A DNA stretch of 64,000 nucleotides from Hydrogenophaga sp. PBL-H3. GTDB taxonomy: Bacteria > Pseudomonadota > Gammaproteobacteria > Burkholderiales > Burkholderiaceae_C. The DNA is taken from positions 1,364,001 to 1,428,000 of the forward strand of contig NZ_CP044972.1 of the NCBI RefSeq assembly GCF_010104355.1, in the 5' to 3' direction. Under the pieces are notes generated by a model. The model was not told the origin of the DNA, did no database searches, and saw nothing but the letters and a program-made list of their open reading frames with translations. Positions 1 to 9,669 of the stretch are shown here, piece by piece. The number at the start of each line of letters is the position of its first letter. The stretch's first letter is position 1. The position numbers and the translations under genes were made by a program.

Positions 1-744
1 CGGCTCGTTCTCGATCAGCTGGATGATCTTGCTGCCGATCACCACCGCGTCGGCCGCGCGGCTGATGGCCCGTGCGGTTTCAGCATCCCGGATGCCGAAG
101 CCCACGCCCACGGGCACGCTCACGTGCGCGCGGATGCGCGGCAGCATGGCCTCGACCTGGCCCACGTCGAGCGTGCCGGCACCGGTGACGCCCTTGAGAG
201 AAACGTAGTACACGTAGCCGCTGGCCACGCGCGCGACCTGCGCCATGCGCTCGTCGGTAGAGGTGGGGGCCAGCAGGAAGATGAGGTCCATGCCGTGTTC
301 GCGCAGCGAGGCAGCGAACTCTTCGCATTCTTCGGGTGGGTAGTCGACGACCAGCACGCCGTCCACGCCCGCAGCCGAGGCGTCGCGCACGAAGGCGCCC
401 GCGCCGTGCTTCTGGTCGTAGCGCTCCACCGGGTTGGCGTAGCCCATCAGCACCACGGGGGTGGTGTTGTTGCGCTCGCGGAAGCTGCGCACCATGGCAA
501 TCACCTGCGTGAGGCCGATGCCGGCGGCCAGCGCGCGGTCGCCGGCCTTTTGAATCACCGGGCCGTCGGCCGAGGGGTCGGAGAAAGGCACGCCGAGTTC
601 GATCACGTCGGCGCCAGCCTCGGCCATGCCGTGCATGAGCTCAGGCGTGATGTCGGCGTAAGGAAAGCCCGCCGTCACAAAAGGAATCAGCGCCTTGCGG
701 CCTTCGTTCTTCAACGCGGCAAAGGTGGTGTCGATGCGGCTCAT
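1..744 (-). CDS. trpA: Tryptophan synthase alpha chain, 3' end cut by window edge
   Basis: TrpA cleaves indole-3-glycerol phosphate to indole and glyceraldehyde 3-phosphate, and passes indole to TrpB inside the alpha2-beta2 complex. Reading down from the ATG at 744 gives 248 codons with no stop, so roughly 20 residues are missing at the C-terminus compared with the usual 268-270. The catalytic pair falls exactly at Glu49 (in [11 protein letters not shown]) and Asp60, as in the enterobacterial enzymes. The phosphate-binding GVGFGI motif and the barrel strand [15 protein letters not shown] segment near the cut end are present. Its ATG overlaps the trpB stop (ATGA at 744-741), which implies translational coupling and balanced subunit production. 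Identification is secure; only the end is unseen. Confidence 0.97.
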   Translation of the reverse strand, partial: MSRIDTTFAALKNEGRKALIPFVTAGFPYADITPELMHGMAEAGADVIELGVPFSDPSADGPVIQKAGDRALAAGIGLTQVIAMVRSFRERNNTTPVVLMGYANPVERYDQKHGAGAFVRDASAAGVDGVLVVDYPPEECEEFAASLREHGMDLIFLLAPTSTDERMAQVARVASGYVYYVSLKGVTGAGTLDVGQVEAMLPRIRAHVSVPVGVGFGIRDAETARAISRAADAVVIGSKIIQLIENEP

Positions 745-2024
745 TTCTTCACCTCGATGGTGGCCACGCCACCTTTGACCGACTGCCCTCGGCAGCTTGG
801 GCGGCAATAAAAATCGGCGTTGGACAGATCGGCCACGGTGCCGATGTCCTTGTCGCCCCGACCCGAGAGGTTCACCAGAATGGATTGGTCGGGCTTCATG
901 GTCTTGGCTAGCTTCATGGCGTAGGCCACGGCGTGGCTCGATTCGAGTGCGGGGATGATGCCCTCGGTGCGGCACAGGTAGTGAAATGCCTCCAGCGCCT
1001 CGGCGTCGGTGATGCCCACGTACTCGGCTCGGCCGATGTCCTTGAGGAAGGCATGCTCGGGCCCGACACCGGGGTAGTCCAGGCCGGCGCTCACGCTGTG
1101 CGTTTCGGTCACCTGGCCGTTGTCGTCCTGCAGCACATAGGTGCGGTTGCCGTGCAGCACGCCCGGGCTGCCCTTTTGCAGCGAGGCCGAGTGCTTGCCA
1201 CTCTCCATGCCTTCGCCAGCGGCTTCCACGCCGATCAGGCGAGTCTGCGCGTGGTTGATGTAGGGGTAGAAGATGCCCATGGCGTTGCTGCCGCCACCCA
1301 CGCACGCGATCACCGCGTCGGGCTGCTCGCTCTTGCAGCCGGCGGCGGCGAGCATCTCGGGCATCTGCACCAGGCATTCCTCGCCAATGACGCTCTGGAA
1401 GTCGCGCACCATCATCGGATAGGGGTGCGGGCCGGCCACGGTGCCGATGATGTAGAAGGTGTTGTCCACGTTGGCGACCCAGTCGCGCATGGCTTCGTTG
1501 AGCGCGTCCTTGAGCGTGCGACTGCCCGATTCGACTGGCACCACCGTGGCGCCCAGCAGCTTCATGCGGTAGACGTTGGGGCTCTGGCGCTTCACGTCTT
1601 CGCTGCCCATGTACACCACACATTCCAACCCGTAGCGCGCGCAGATGGTGGCAGTGGCCACGCCGTGCTGGCCTGCGCCGGTCTCGGCAATGATGCGCGG
1701 CTTGCCCATGCGCTTGGCGAGCATGGCCTGGCCGATGGTGTTGTTGATCTTGTGCGCGCCAGTGTGGTTGAGGTCTTCGCGTTTGAGGAAAATCTGCGCA
1801 CCACCTGCCTCGCGGCTCATGCGAGCCGCGTGGTAGATCGGGCTGGGTCGGCCCACAAAGTGCGCCAGTTCGCTCTTGAATTCAGCGAGAAACTCTGGGT
1901 CGTGCTGGTACTTCGCGTACGCGGCCTTGAGTTCGTTGATGGCGTGGGTGAGCGTTTCGCTCACAAAGCTACCGCCGTAGATGCCGAAATGGCCGCGGGC
2001 GTCGGGTTGCTGGTAGGTCTGCAT
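741..2024 (-). CDS. trpB: Tryptophan synthase beta chain
   Basis: TrpB condenses indole with L-serine to form tryptophan, using pyridoxal phosphate. The protein has 427 residues. The PLP lysine is Lys92 in [10 protein letters not shown], the catalytic glutamate lies in the AETGAGQHG motif (about residue 114), and the phosphate-binding GGGSNA loop is present. About 30 residues after the conserved KDIGTVA segment form a C-terminal extension (CRPSCRG... EVKK) not found in the roughly 397-residue enterobacterial enzyme. The gene lies between trpF (42 bp upstream) and trpA (4-bp overlap). An inverted repeat just upstream could mask its ribosome binding site. The order trpF-trpB-trpA without trpC or trpD is usual for Burkholderiales. 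Confidence 0.97.
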   Translation of the reverse strand: MQTYQQPDARGHFGIYGGSFVSETLTHAINELKAAYAKYQHDPEFLAEFKSELAHFVGRPSPIYHAARMSREAGGAQIFLKREDLNHTGAHKINNTIGQAMLAKRMGKPRIIAETGAGQHGVATATICARYGLECVVYMGSEDVKRQSPNVYRMKLLGATVVPVESGSRTLKDALNEAMRDWVANVDNTFYIIGTVAGPHPYPMMVRDFQSVIGEECLVQMPEMLAAAGCKSEQPDAVIACVGGGSNAMGIFYPYINHAQTRLIGVEAAGEGMESGKHSASLQKGSPGVLHGNRTYVLQDDNGQVTETHSVSAGLDYPGVGPEHAFLKDIGRAEYVGITDAEALEAFHYLCRTEGIIPALESSHAVAYAMKLAKTMKPDQSILVNLSGRGDKDIGTVADLSNADFYCRPSCRGQSVKGGVATIEVKK

Positions 2025-2028
2025 GGGG

Positions 2029-2060
2029 TGATCTCGGTTCGATTGCCCACCCCGAGATCA
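2029..2060. promoter_or_regulatory. Inverted repeat in trpF-trpB gap, overlapping the trpB ribosome-binding region
   Basis: Arms TGATCTCGG (2029-2037) and CCGAGATCA (2052-2060) are perfectly complementary around a 14-base loop. Read on the minus strand, the downstream arm CCGAGATCA ends five bases before the trpB ATG and contains the only purine-rich (GAGA) stretch near that start. A hairpin in the mRNA could therefore lower trpB initiation. No T-run follows, so it is not a terminator. The repeat is seen; the regulatory role is inference. Confidence 0.4.
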
Positions 2061-2066
2061 GGACGA

Positions 2067-2744
2067 TCAGGGCAGGCGGGAAAGTTGTTCATCGGCTGCC
2101 CGGACGGCAGCGACGAAGGCGTTCATGAGGTCCGGGCTCTTGATGCCTTTGGACACCTCGACGCCGGAACTCACGTCAACGGCCCAGGGCCGCACGCACG
2201 TGATGCCATCGATCACGTTTGCAGGCGTGAGTCCACCAGACAAAACGAGGCGAGAGCTGGCGTTTAGAAGCGGATGTGACCAAGGGAATGCTGTCCAGTC
2301 GAAGGATTGACCCCCACCGCCGTAGCCTTCGACGTGGGCGTCGAGCAGGATGGCTTGGGCTGCCAAGAAGTCAGACGCGTATTTTAGAAGATCAAAGCCA
2401 TGCCCGGCGGGGCCTGCGGGTATGCGCGCGGCGCGCATGAAGGGACGGCCTGCGGCCAGGCAGTCGGCGGGCGATTCGTCGCCGTGGAACTGGAGCAGGG
2501 CGTTGGGAACCGCTTCGCAGGCACGCTGGATGTATTCCGGGCTGGCGTTGACGAACAGCAGCACCGGCGTCACGAAGGCGGGCAGGCCGCGCACCAGCAC
2601 ACCAGCGCGTTCGGGCGTGACGTGGCGTGGGCTTTTTTCGTACAGCACGAAGCCCACGGCGTCCGCCCCGGCGCGGGCGGCCACATCCACATCAGCCTCA
2701 CGGGTGAGGCCGCAGATCTTGATGCGGGTGCGGTGAGGATTCAT
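2067..2744 (-). CDS. trpF: Phosphoribosylanthranilate isomerase
   Basis: TrpF catalyses the Amadori rearrangement of N-(5'-phosphoribosyl)anthranilate to CdRP in tryptophan synthesis. The protein has 225 residues, standard for the family. It starts with the typical RIKICGLT strand carrying the catalytic cysteine (Cys11). The general-acid aspartate lies in LLDAHVEGYGG-like sequence, and the C-terminal phosphate-binding region LSGGLTPANV and AVDVSSGVE are intact. The open frame continues about 100 codons upstream, but the ATG at 2744 is chosen because it begins just before the conserved first beta strand and overlaps the truA stop (ATGA). That overlap suggests co-transcription with truA and the trp genes. 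Confidence 0.96.
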   Translation of the reverse strand: MNPHRTRIKICGLTREADVDVAARAGADAVGFVLYEKSPRHVTPERAGVLVRGLPAFVTPVLLFVNASPEYIQRACEAVPNALLQFHGDESPADCLAAGRPFMRAARIPAGPAGHGFDLLKYASDFLAAQAILLDAHVEGYGGGGQSFDWTAFPWSHPLLNASSRLVLSGGLTPANVIDGITCVRPWAVDVSSGVEVSKGIKSPDLMNAFVAAVRAADEQLSRLP

Positions 2745-3529
2745 GGCAACCAGTCGAAGGTGGGCGTGCGTTCGGGCAAGCCCCACACCGGATCGTAGAC
2801 CGGACCGAGGAAGTACAGGCCGTCCGGGGAAAAGGTGGGGGCGGCCACATCGCGGCTGCGGGCCAGCAGCACCTCGGTCATCCATTCGGGCGGACGGCTG
2901 CCGATGCCGATGGCGATCAGGCAGCCCATGATGTTGCGGATCATGTGGTGCAGAAAGGCCGAGGCTTCGAACTCGAAGCGCCAGTAGGCGCCACGGCGCG
3001 TGACCTCTGCGCGCATGAGGTGCTTGACCGGCGAATGGGCCTGGCACTGGGCGGCGCGGAAGGAGGTGAAGTCGTGCTCGCCCACCAACATCTGCGCCGC
3101 CTGCACCATGGGCTCCAGAGCCAACGGGCGAAATACCCAGCCCACCTGGCCGGCATCCACGCTCGGGCGCACGGGGGATTCGAGCACCACATACGCATAG
3201 CGGCGCGAGCGCGCGCTACCACGAGCATGAAAGCTCTTGTCGACATTGCGCGCCCACTGGATTGCAATGTCGGGGGGCAAAAAGCGGTTGGTGCCCCGAA
3301 CCCAGGCGTTTTCGTCTCGATCCAGCGGGGTGTCGAAGTGCACCACCTGCATGAGGCCATGCACTCCAGAGTCGGTGCGGCCGGCGCACAAGGTCTTGAT
3401 GGGGTCGACAGCGCCGAAGCGGGTGAGGGCCTGTTCCAGTTTGTCCTGCACGGTTCGCCCCCCCAGCTGGCTCTGCCAGCCTTCGTAGGCCCGGCCGTTG
3501 TAGCTCACACCCAAGGCGATGCGAGTCAT
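2741..3529 (-). CDS. truA: tRNA pseudouridine(38-40) synthase
   Basis: TruA converts uridines 38, 39 and 40 of the tRNA anticodon arm to pseudouridine. From the ATG at 3529 the protein has 262 residues, close to the 270 of E. coli TruA. It begins with the conserved MTRIALGVSYNG strand. The catalytic aspartate is Asp53 in the CAGRTDSGVHG motif. A TTG codon at 3601 in the same frame overlaps the fimV stop and would add 24 polar residues; it is less likely because the extra stretch lies before the conserved fold. The gene sits between fimV and trpF, a conserved Burkholderiales arrangement. Confidence 0.95.
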   Translation of the reverse strand: MTRIALGVSYNGRAYEGWQSQLGGRTVQDKLEQALTRFGAVDPIKTLCAGRTDSGVHGLMQVVHFDTPLDRDENAWVRGTNRFLPPDIAIQWARNVDKSFHARGSARSRRYAYVVLESPVRPSVDAGQVGWVFRPLALEPMVQAAQMLVGEHDFTSFRAAQCQAHSPVKHLMRAEVTRRGAYWRFEFEASAFLHHMIRNIMGCLIAIGIGSRPPEWMTEVLLARSRDVAAPTFSPDGLYFLGPVYDPVWGLPERTPTFDWLP

Positions 3530-3597
3530 GTCAGGCCGGGGATTCTGTGAGGTCTGTCGCTGGTCCGAAGGATTCGGTTCCTGGTTGGCCGTGTGGT

Positions 3598-6333
3598 TCA
3601 AGCCAGATCGGCCAGGAAGGTGCCGGCTTTGGTCTTGAGTGAGCCAGAGGCCTCTGCAAGCACTTCTTCGGCCAATGATCGCGCACCTTCGAAGTCACCA
3701 ATCGCACGGAATTCCTCGGCCAACGAGAGCTTGGTCTCCAGTGGGTTTTCCTGGCCGGGCACGTCGTTGGACGCCGAGTCGGCCTCCTCTGGCGTGTCCA
3801 GGTCGAGACTGAGGTTGTTCAAATCGAAGGTCATCAACTCTGGCGCTGCAGCCGGAGCCACTTGCGCGGCAACTGGGGCGTCGGGCATGTCCAGGTCCAG
3901 GCCGAAGTCTGGCGCTTCTTCACTCAAGTCGAAGGTCGGCGCATTTTCAGCTGCCACCAAAGGTTCATTAGGCGCCGGTGCGGCTGCCATCGAGGTGGTT
4001 TGCAGGTGGGCGGGTTGCGACGGGAAGTCCAGGTCAAAGTCCATCGACATGGACGAAGGGCCCGCAACGTCGGCCGTCTGACTGGTCAATGCGTCGGTGG
4101 CTTGCAGATCTCCCATGTCCGACATCACAGGTTCACGTGATGGACTGGGGGCTGCTGCCACGGAATACCCGTCAACAGGAGAGTCGTCGAGCGAGAAATC
4201 AAGGTCCAGATCCAGATCGCCCAAGCCGGCGGCAGCGGCAGCGCCCGATGTCGCTGCAACGGTGCTGCTGGCGAAGGGCATGGTGTTGGGGCCAGCACCT
4301 GCATAGCTCTCTACGGCACCGGTCTTGGATACCGGCTTGCCACCGGGCTGGTACAGCGGGTTGCTGGGGTCCAACTCCTTGCCCAATTCACAGGCTCTAT
4401 CCCATTCAGGACCCTGTCCTTGGGTCAGGCCGAACGCTTCGGTTGCCACCACTTCGAAGGCTCTGGCGTCGCGCCGCTTGGCATAGATCTCCAGCAGCTT
4501 GTTGTGAATGGCCACACGGGTCGGCGTGCTGCGCATTGCTTCCTTGAGAATTTCTTCAGCCTGCAGATCGCGTCCGTAAGCCAGGTACACGTCCGCTTCG
4601 GCCACGGGGTCCACATCGCCCGCCGCATCAAGCTGGCTGGGTGAATAAACCATGGACGAACCCGAGGCTACAGACTCGGCGGTGTCGATTCGCTGCCCAC
4701 CGCTGGACCCGAAGAACGAGTCGGGTTGCAACCGGCTTTCCAGGAACGAGCTGTCGACGCTGGAGCCACCCCTGCGCTTGCGCATGCGGTAGATGCCGAA
4801 GCCAGCCAGTAGAGCCAGAAGGCCGCCGGCCAACGGCAGTACCAATGGGTTGTCCCTCAATTGGTCAATGAACGAGGGTTCGTCTGCCAATGGCGCTGGT
4901 GCCGGAGCAGGAACCTGAACAGCGGCTGGAACTGGAGCTGGAGCCGCAGCGGGTGCCGGTGGAGGGGCAGGTACATCGGCCGCTGCCACCGGCGCTGCGG
5001 GAGGGGTCGCTGGTGCTGCTGTGTCGGGCGCCGGCGTTGAGGCCGTTACCGGCGGGCTGGCAGGCGCCGGCGCGGGTGCAGCGGGTGCAGCGGGTGTAGC
5101 GGGTGTAGCCGGTGCAGTGGCTGCAGGACCGGGCGTGCCGAGTTTGGACAGTTCTTCGATGTTGCGCGAGAGTTCCGCCACGCGAGTCGAGGCTTCCTTG
5201 GCCTGGCGATCCTTGGCGATCTTTTCTTCACTGGCGGTTTGCGCTGGCGTGGCACCTTTGGACAGCGTGAGCTTGTCGGCCGCAGGTGCTGCAGGTGCTG
5301 CGTCTTTCACTTCAGTCTGCACGCGTCCCGCCGCCTGGCGATCCGCAACACCCACTTCGGCTTCCGGAGCTGCGCCCGCCAGGCGTCTGCGGAAATCGTT
5401 GAAATCACGGCTTTGTGCCGTGATCGTCTGGCGTGCCTCGCTCGCGCTCACCGAACCGGCCTGCTCGGCGGTTGGGAGATCGACCACGGCACCGGCCCTT
5501 ATCCGGTTGACGTTGCCGCCAATGAATGCATTCGGGCTGGAGCGAAGCATGGCCACGAGCATCTGGTCCAACGACACGTTGGCAGGTCGGTTGGCCGCTG
5601 CGATGCGGCCCGCCGTGTCACCTGGCTGCACGCGAACTTGCCCGCCCCCCCCAGTACCAGCGGGCGCAACGCTGGGAGCTTGTGCGGCACGTTGGGGTTG
5701 CACAGGCGCAGCCGGTGCGGGGGATGCAGGACGGCTCACGGAAGGTGCCGGTGCGGCCTGCGCCACAGGCGGCATCGGCGCGCTGGGTACGGTTGGCTGG
5801 GCGCGCGTGGAAGTGGGCGGTGAACTCACACCGGGTGCCACAGGCGCGATCTGCGGCGCCGGGCGCAGGTTGGGTGGATCAAAGAGGAGGGTGTAGTCGC
5901 GGACGATCCGACCCGATGCCCAGTTGGCTTCCACGACCAAATCCACGAAAGGCTCGTTGACCGGGCGTGGACTGGTCAAACGAAGAAACGAGCGACCATC
6001 GGCTCGTTTTTGCAGCGAAATCTGCAACCCGGTCAAGGCTGCGTTCATTTCCATCCCGGAGCTGCGAAATGTCTCCGCCGAAGCCAGCCCCACCCGAAGG
6101 CTGGCTGCCTCTTCGGCATTGATGTCCGGTACGTCGATCTCAGCTCTCAGAGGTTCGCCGAGAGCAGATTGCACGACCACTCGACCCAGCGCCAGCGCTT
6201 GAGCGGCACCGTGGTGCGTGAGCGTGGCACACAGCAAGGCGGCCGCGGCGACTGCTTGCAAGCCACCAAACCCGGTGATTTGTCGCACCTGGCGCGCCGA
6301 TTGAAATGGGGTAGGGCGGGGTTTGAATGGCAC
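3598..6333 (-). CDS. fimV: FimV/HubP-like polar scaffold protein
   Basis: FimV-type proteins bind peptidoglycan and organise the cell pole, type IV pili and related machinery. This 911-residue protein shows the family order. It has a signal-like hydrophobic N-terminus (about 27-50), then the conserved periplasmic domain beginning LGRVVVQSALGEPLRAEIDVP. A LysM-like segment follows (QPGDTAGRIA... LDQMLVAML, about 235-290), then a short coiled coil (about 385-400) and a long Pro/Ala-rich linker. One transmembrane helix lies near 500-520, followed by basic RMRKRR. The cytoplasmic part is acidic and carries TPR-like sequence, ending in the FimV C-terminal domain (LETKLSLAEEFRAIGDFEGAR). The start is GTG at 6333 with GAGG seven bases upstream. 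The linker makes its exact length variable between strains. Confidence 0.93.
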   Translation of the reverse strand: MPFKPRPTPFQSARQVRQITGFGGLQAVAAAALLCATLTHHGAAQALALGRVVVQSALGEPLRAEIDVPDINAEEAASLRVGLASAETFRSSGMEMNAALTGLQISLQKRADGRSFLRLTSPRPVNEPFVDLVVEANWASGRIVRDYTLLFDPPNLRPAPQIAPVAPGVSSPPTSTRAQPTVPSAPMPPVAQAAPAPSVSRPASPAPAAPVQPQRAAQAPSVAPAGTGGGGQVRVQPGDTAGRIAAANRPANVSLDQMLVAMLRSSPNAFIGGNVNRIRAGAVVDLPTAEQAGSVSASEARQTITAQSRDFNDFRRRLAGAAPEAEVGVADRQAAGRVQTEVKDAAPAAPAADKLTLSKGATPAQTASEEKIAKDRQAKEASTRVAELSRNIEELSKLGTPGPAATAPATPATPAAPAAPAPAPASPPVTASTPAPDTAAPATPPAAPVAAADVPAPPPAPAAAPAPVPAAVQVPAPAPAPLADEPSFIDQLRDNPLVLPLAGGLLALLAGFGIYRMRKRRGGSSVDSSFLESRLQPDSFFGSSGGQRIDTAESVASGSSMVYSPSQLDAAGDVDPVAEADVYLAYGRDLQAEEILKEAMRSTPTRVAIHNKLLEIYAKRRDARAFEVVATEAFGLTQGQGPEWDRACELGKELDPSNPLYQPGGKPVSKTGAVESYAGAGPNTMPFASSTVAATSGAAAAAGLGDLDLDLDFSLDDSPVDGYSVAAAPSPSREPVMSDMGDLQATDALTSQTADVAGPSSMSMDFDLDFPSQPAHLQTTSMAAAPAPNEPLVAAENAPTFDLSEEAPDFGLDLDMPDAPVAAQVAPAAAPELMTFDLNNLSLDLDTPEEADSASNDVPGQENPLETKLSLAEEFRAIGDFEGARSLAEEVLAEASGSLKTKAGTFLADLA

Positions 6334-6363
6334 TTGGACCTCGAAGGAAAAAACCTAATTTTG

Positions 6364-6392
6364 ACCTTAACATCAACAGATTACGGTGACAA
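6364..6392 (-). promoter_or_regulatory. Candidate sigma-70 promoter for fimV
   Basis: On the minus strand TTGTCA (6387-6392) is separated by 17 bases from TAAGGT (6364-6369), about 30 bases before the fimV GTG. The -35 is good and the -10 is weak. This 192-bp gap after asd is AT-richer than its flanks, which fits a promoter. No experimental support is visible. Confidence 0.35.
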
Positions 6393-6525
6393 GCTGAGAA
6401 TCCGCTTGAGTTTCCCAGCTCACCGCTCGTCGTGTTTGGCGCTTGAATTTACGTTGCTGACTTGCAACGAATCATTTCCGCCGTTTCCAGGCCGTGCCAC
6501 CCCTGGCGTTTGGCCTGATGGGTCT

Positions 6526-7653
6526 TCAGGCGTCCAGCAGGATGCGCAGCATGCGGCGCAGCGGCTCGGCGGCGCCCCACAGCAACTGGTCACCAATGGT
6601 GAACGCGCCCAGGTAGTCGGGACCCATTGCCAGCTTGCGGATGCGTCCGACCGGAATCGTCATGGTGCCGGTGACGGCCACAGGCGTCAGGTCCTTGACG
6701 GTCGCTTCACGGGTATTGGGCACGACTTTGACCCAGGCGTTGTCGGCCGCGATCATGGCTTCGATGTCTGCCACAGGCACGTCCTTGCGGAGCTTGAAAG
6801 TGAGCGCCTGACTGTGACAGCGCATCGCACCAACACGCACACAGAAGCCATCCACCGGGATGGCGGGCGCACTGAAGCCTTCGCCCATGCCGAGGATCTT
6901 GTTGGTCTCGGCCATGCCCTTCCACTCTTCCTTGGACATGCCATTGCCGAGATCCTTGTCGATCCACGGAATCAGCGAACCGCCCAGCGGGACGCCGAAG
7001 TTGGCTGTTTCGGCGCCGGTCAGTGCGCGTTGTCTGGCGATCACCTTGCGGTCGATTTCCAGGATGGCGCTCTTGGGGTCGTCCAGCAAGGCTTTGACTT
7101 CGGCGTTGAGCGTGCCGTATTGCGTGAGCAGTTCACGCATGTGCTGAGCACCGCCGCCCGACGCCGCCTGGTAGGTCTGCGTGCTCATCCACTCGACCAG
7201 ACCGGCCTTGTACAGCGCGCCCACGCCCATGAGCATGCAGCTAACGGTGCAGTTGCCACCCACCCAGTTCTTGCCGCCATTGCTCAAGGCGGACTTGATC
7301 ACGGGCAGGTTGACAGGGTCCAGAATGATGACCGCGTCCTTGTCCATGCGCAGGGTGGAAGCGGCGTCGATCCAGTGGCCGTTCCAGCCCGCAGCGCGCA
7401 GCTTGGGGAAGACTTCACTGGTGTAGTCACCGCCTTGGGCGGTGATGATGATGTCGCAGCGCTTGAGGGCGGCGATGTCGTGCGCGTCCTGCAGCGTGGT
7501 TTCGTTCTTCGCCATCGCCGGGGCCTTGCCGCCCGCATTGGATGTGGAGAAAAACAGCGGTTCGATCAGGTCGAAGTCGCTTTCCGCGACCATGCGGTCC
7601 ATCAGCACGGAACCGACCATGCCGCGCCATCCAACGAGTCCTACGAGTTTCAT
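6526..7653 (-). CDS. asd: Aspartate-semialdehyde dehydrogenase
   Basis: Asd reduces L-aspartyl phosphate to aspartate semialdehyde with NADPH, feeding lysine, threonine, methionine and diaminopimelate synthesis. It has 375 residues. The N-terminus [16 protein letters not shown] is the NADP-binding GxxGxxG loop of the gamma/beta-proteobacterial type. The acylating cysteine is Cys135 in [11 protein letters not shown], and the catalytic histidine follows in the MRCHSQALT motif. It lies downstream of leuB with an 81-base spacer containing a GC hairpin, so it may be partly uncoupled from the leucine operon. The start is fixed by the conserved first strand. Confidence 0.96.
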   Translation of the reverse strand: MKLVGLVGWRGMVGSVLMDRMVAESDFDLIEPLFFSTSNAGGKAPAMAKNETTLQDAHDIAALKRCDIIITAQGGDYTSEVFPKLRAAGWNGHWIDAASTLRMDKDAVIILDPVNLPVIKSALSNGGKNWVGGNCTVSCMLMGVGALYKAGLVEWMSTQTYQAASGGGAQHMRELLTQYGTLNAEVKALLDDPKSAILEIDRKVIARQRALTGAETANFGVPLGGSLIPWIDKDLGNGMSKEEWKGMAETNKILGMGEGFSAPAIPVDGFCVRVGAMRCHSQALTFKLRKDVPVADIEAMIAADNAWVKVVPNTREATVKDLTPVAVTGTMTIPVGRIRKLAMGPDYLGAFTIGDQLLWGAAEPLRRMLRILLDA

Positions 7654-7688
7654 GTCAACGCCCTTTCAAAGTTGAAAAACCTTTTGAG

Positions 7689-7709
7689 CCCCGGCTCGTC
7701 GTGCCGGGG
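7689..7709. terminator. GC-rich hairpin between leuB and asd (weak terminator or attenuator)
   Basis: CCCCGGC (7689-7695) and GCCGGGG (7703-7709) form a perfect 7-bp stem with a 7-base loop. On the minus strand it is followed by CTCAAAAGGTTTTT, a broken T-run. It may cause partial termination, lowering read-through from leuCDB into asd, or simply be an intercistronic stem. Confidence 0.4.
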
Positions 7710-7734
7710 AGGGGCGTGACGAACCGGAGCTGGA

Positions 7735-8823
7735 TCAGCCCTTGGTAATCGTTTTGGTGATGGCCGCCACGACCGCGTCACCCATGTCGCGGGTGCTGAC
7801 TTTCGTGGTGCCTTCCGACCAGATGTCGGTCGTGCGCAAGCCAGACGCGAGCACGCCGCTGACCGCACGTTCAATGCGATCGGCAGCAGCGGGCTGGTTG
7901 AGTGAGAAACGGAGCATCATGGCGGCGGACAGTATTGTAGCCAGCGGATTGGCAATGCCCTTGCCGGCGATGTCGGGTGCACTGCCGTGGCTGGGTTCGT
8001 ACAGGCCCTGGTTCTTCGTGTTCAGCGAGGCCGAGGGCAGCATGCCGATGGAGCCGGTCAGCATGGACGCCTCATCGGACAGGATGTCGCCGAACATGTT
8101 TCCGGTGACCACCACGTCGAATTTCTTGGGTGCGCGCACCAGTTGCATGGCCGCGTTGTCCACGTACATGTGTTCCAGTTCCACGTCCGGGTACTCGGTG
8201 TGCACCTCGGTCACCACGTCTTTCCAGAACTGGAAGGTTTCCAGCACGTTGGCCTTGTCGACGCTGGTGACCTTCTTGTTGCGCTTGCGAGCCGCCTGGA
8301 AGGCCACGTGCGCGATGCGCACGATTTCCGGCTTGCTGTAGCGCATGGTGTCGAAGGCTTCTTCGGCGCCGGGGAAATGGCCGTCGGTGGCCACGCGCCT
8401 GCCGCGTGGTTGTCCAAAGTAGATGTCACCGGTGAGCTCGCGGATGATGAGGATGTCCAGGCCCGAGATGATTTCGGGCTTGAGGCTGGAGGCGCCCACC
8501 AGCTCGGGGTAACAGATGGCGGGGCGAAAGTTGGCGAACAGGCCCATGTGCTTGCGCAAACCCAGGATGGCCTGCTCGGGTCGCAGCGGACGGTCGAGTT
8601 TGTCGTATTTCCAGTCGCCCACGGCGCCGAACAGCACGGCGTCGGCGTCCATGGCCAGCCTCAAGGTGGATTCAGGCAACGGGTGGCCGTGCGCCTCGTA
8701 GGCGGCGCCACCGACCAGAGCCGTTTCCATCTGAAACGGGAGATCAAGGACGGCAAGCACCTTGACGGCTTCGGCGACGATTTCGGTGCCGATGCCGTCA
8801 CCGGGAAGAACTGCGATTTTCAT
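7735..8823 (-). CDS. leuB: 3-isopropylmalate dehydrogenase
   Basis: LeuB oxidatively decarboxylates 3-isopropylmalate with NAD+ in leucine synthesis. The protein has 362 residues, normal for the family. It begins [15 protein letters not shown], the conserved first strand and nucleotide-proximal loop. Other family signatures are the [14 protein letters not shown] substrate loop and the [14 protein letters not shown] catalytic lysine segment. The metal-site aspartates lie in [23 protein letters not shown], and the NAD-specific [13 protein letters not shown] motif is present. The reading frame is open for 27 more codons upstream, but the ATG at 8823 matches the conserved start. It lies 53 bases after leuD in the leuC-leuD-leuB operon. 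Confidence 0.97.
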   Translation of the reverse strand: MKIAVLPGDGIGTEIVAEAVKVLAVLDLPFQMETALVGGAAYEAHGHPLPESTLRLAMDADAVLFGAVGDWKYDKLDRPLRPEQAILGLRKHMGLFANFRPAICYPELVGASSLKPEIISGLDILIIRELTGDIYFGQPRGRRVATDGHFPGAEEAFDTMRYSKPEIVRIAHVAFQAARKRNKKVTSVDKANVLETFQFWKDVVTEVHTEYPDVELEHMYVDNAAMQLVRAPKKFDVVVTGNMFGDILSDEASMLTGSIGMLPSASLNTKNQGLYEPSHGSAPDIAGKGIANPLATILSAAMMLRFSLNQPAAADRIERAVSGVLASGLRTTDIWSEGTTKVSTRDMGDAVVAAITKTITKG

Positions 8824-8876
8824 GGGTTGGAAGTGGTTCACCCCGGCGCTGCGCCGGCGTGTTGTCTGTGGTTGGG

Positions 8877-9527
8877 TCAGACGGGCATCGTGTGGGCGAG
8901 CCAAGGCTTTGTGGCCAGACGCTCGGCTTCAAAAGCGGCGATCTTGTCCTTGTAGCGCAGGGTCAGGCCGATGTCGTCCAGTCCGTTGATCAGACAGAAC
9001 TTGCGAAACGCCTGCACTTCAAACGGCAGCTCTTCGCCCTGTGGCTTAACGATCACCTGGCGTTCCAGGTCGATGGTGAGCTCGTAGCCCGGGAATGCCG
9101 CCACCTCGTCAAACAACTGAGCCACCTGGGCTTCGGGCAACTGGATTGGCAGCAGTCCGTTTTTGAAGCAGTTGTTGAAAAAAATGTCGGCGTAGCTGGG
9201 TGCAATGAGCGCACGAAAGCCGTATTGCTCGATGGCCCATGGCGCATGTTCCCGACTGGAGCCACAACCGAAATTCTTGCGCGCCAGCAGCACCGACGCA
9301 CCCGCGTAGCGCGGCTGGTTGAGCACGAAGTCGGGGTTGGGCTTGCGACTGGCCGGGTCCTGTCCCGGCTCACCCTTGTCGAGGTACCGCCACTCGTCAA
9401 ACAGGTTCTCGCCAAAGCCGGTTTTGCGGATCGACTTCAGAAACTGCTTTGGGATGATGGCGTCGGTGTCGACGTTCTCACGGTCCATCGGGGCGACCAG
9501 CCCCTTGTGCACTTGAAAAGCTCTCAT
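8877..9527 (-). CDS. leuD: 3-isopropylmalate dehydratase small subunit
   Basis: LeuD is the swivel-domain subunit that, with LeuC, isomerises 2- to 3-isopropylmalate. The protein has 216 residues. It shows the conserved N-terminus [20 protein letters not shown], with IIPKQFLK following, and the substrate-recognition loop [17 protein letters not shown]. An ATG nine codons further up exists but lies inside the preceding small lipoprotein gene; the ATG at 9527 fits the family. The gene begins one base after the stop of the entericidin-like gene, so the two are almost certainly co-transcribed. Confidence 0.96.
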   Translation of the reverse strand: MRAFQVHKGLVAPMDRENVDTDAIIPKQFLKSIRKTGFGENLFDEWRYLDKGEPGQDPASRKPNPDFVLNQPRYAGASVLLARKNFGCGSSREHAPWAIEQYGFRALIAPSYADIFFNNCFKNGLLPIQLPEAQVAQLFDEVAAFPGYELTIDLERQVIVKPQGEELPFEVQAFRKFCLINGLDDIGLTLRYKDKIAAFEAERLATKPWLAHTMPV

Positions 9528-9528
9528 C

Positions 9529-9657
9529 TCATTTCTTGGCAGCGCCTTCAAGCACCTGCCCGCCTTTCTGGATGTCTTGCCCGATGCCTTGAACGGTGTT
9601 GCAACCCGTCAGAACGAACACGCAGGCGGCGGCGAGGATGGCGACGATGGATTTCAT
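9529..9657 (-). CDS. Entericidin-like small lipoprotein between leuC and leuD
   Basis: This 42-residue reading frame encodes a basic start (MKS), a hydrophobic core and a lipobox LTGC with the lipidated cysteine at position 19. The mature peptide of about 24 residues is [24 protein letters not shown]. This is the pattern of the entericidin EcnA/EcnB family, small envelope lipoproteins of uncertain role that are linked to stress-induced lysis in enterobacteria. Asn follows the cysteine, which is compatible with outer-membrane sorting. It lies 12 bases after leuC and one base before leuD, so it is embedded in the leucine operon. Its function there is unknown. It is easily missed because of its size. 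Confidence 0.85.
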   Translation of the reverse strand: MKSIVAILAAACVFVLTGCNTVQGIGQDIQKGGQVLEGAAKK

Positions 9658-9669
9658 GGGAGCTTCCTT

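Noticed and set aside
124..2267. Plus-strand open frames opposite trpA and trpB
   Set aside because: Both lie fully antisense to conserved trp genes with exact catalytic residues; their composition is typical of shadow frames.
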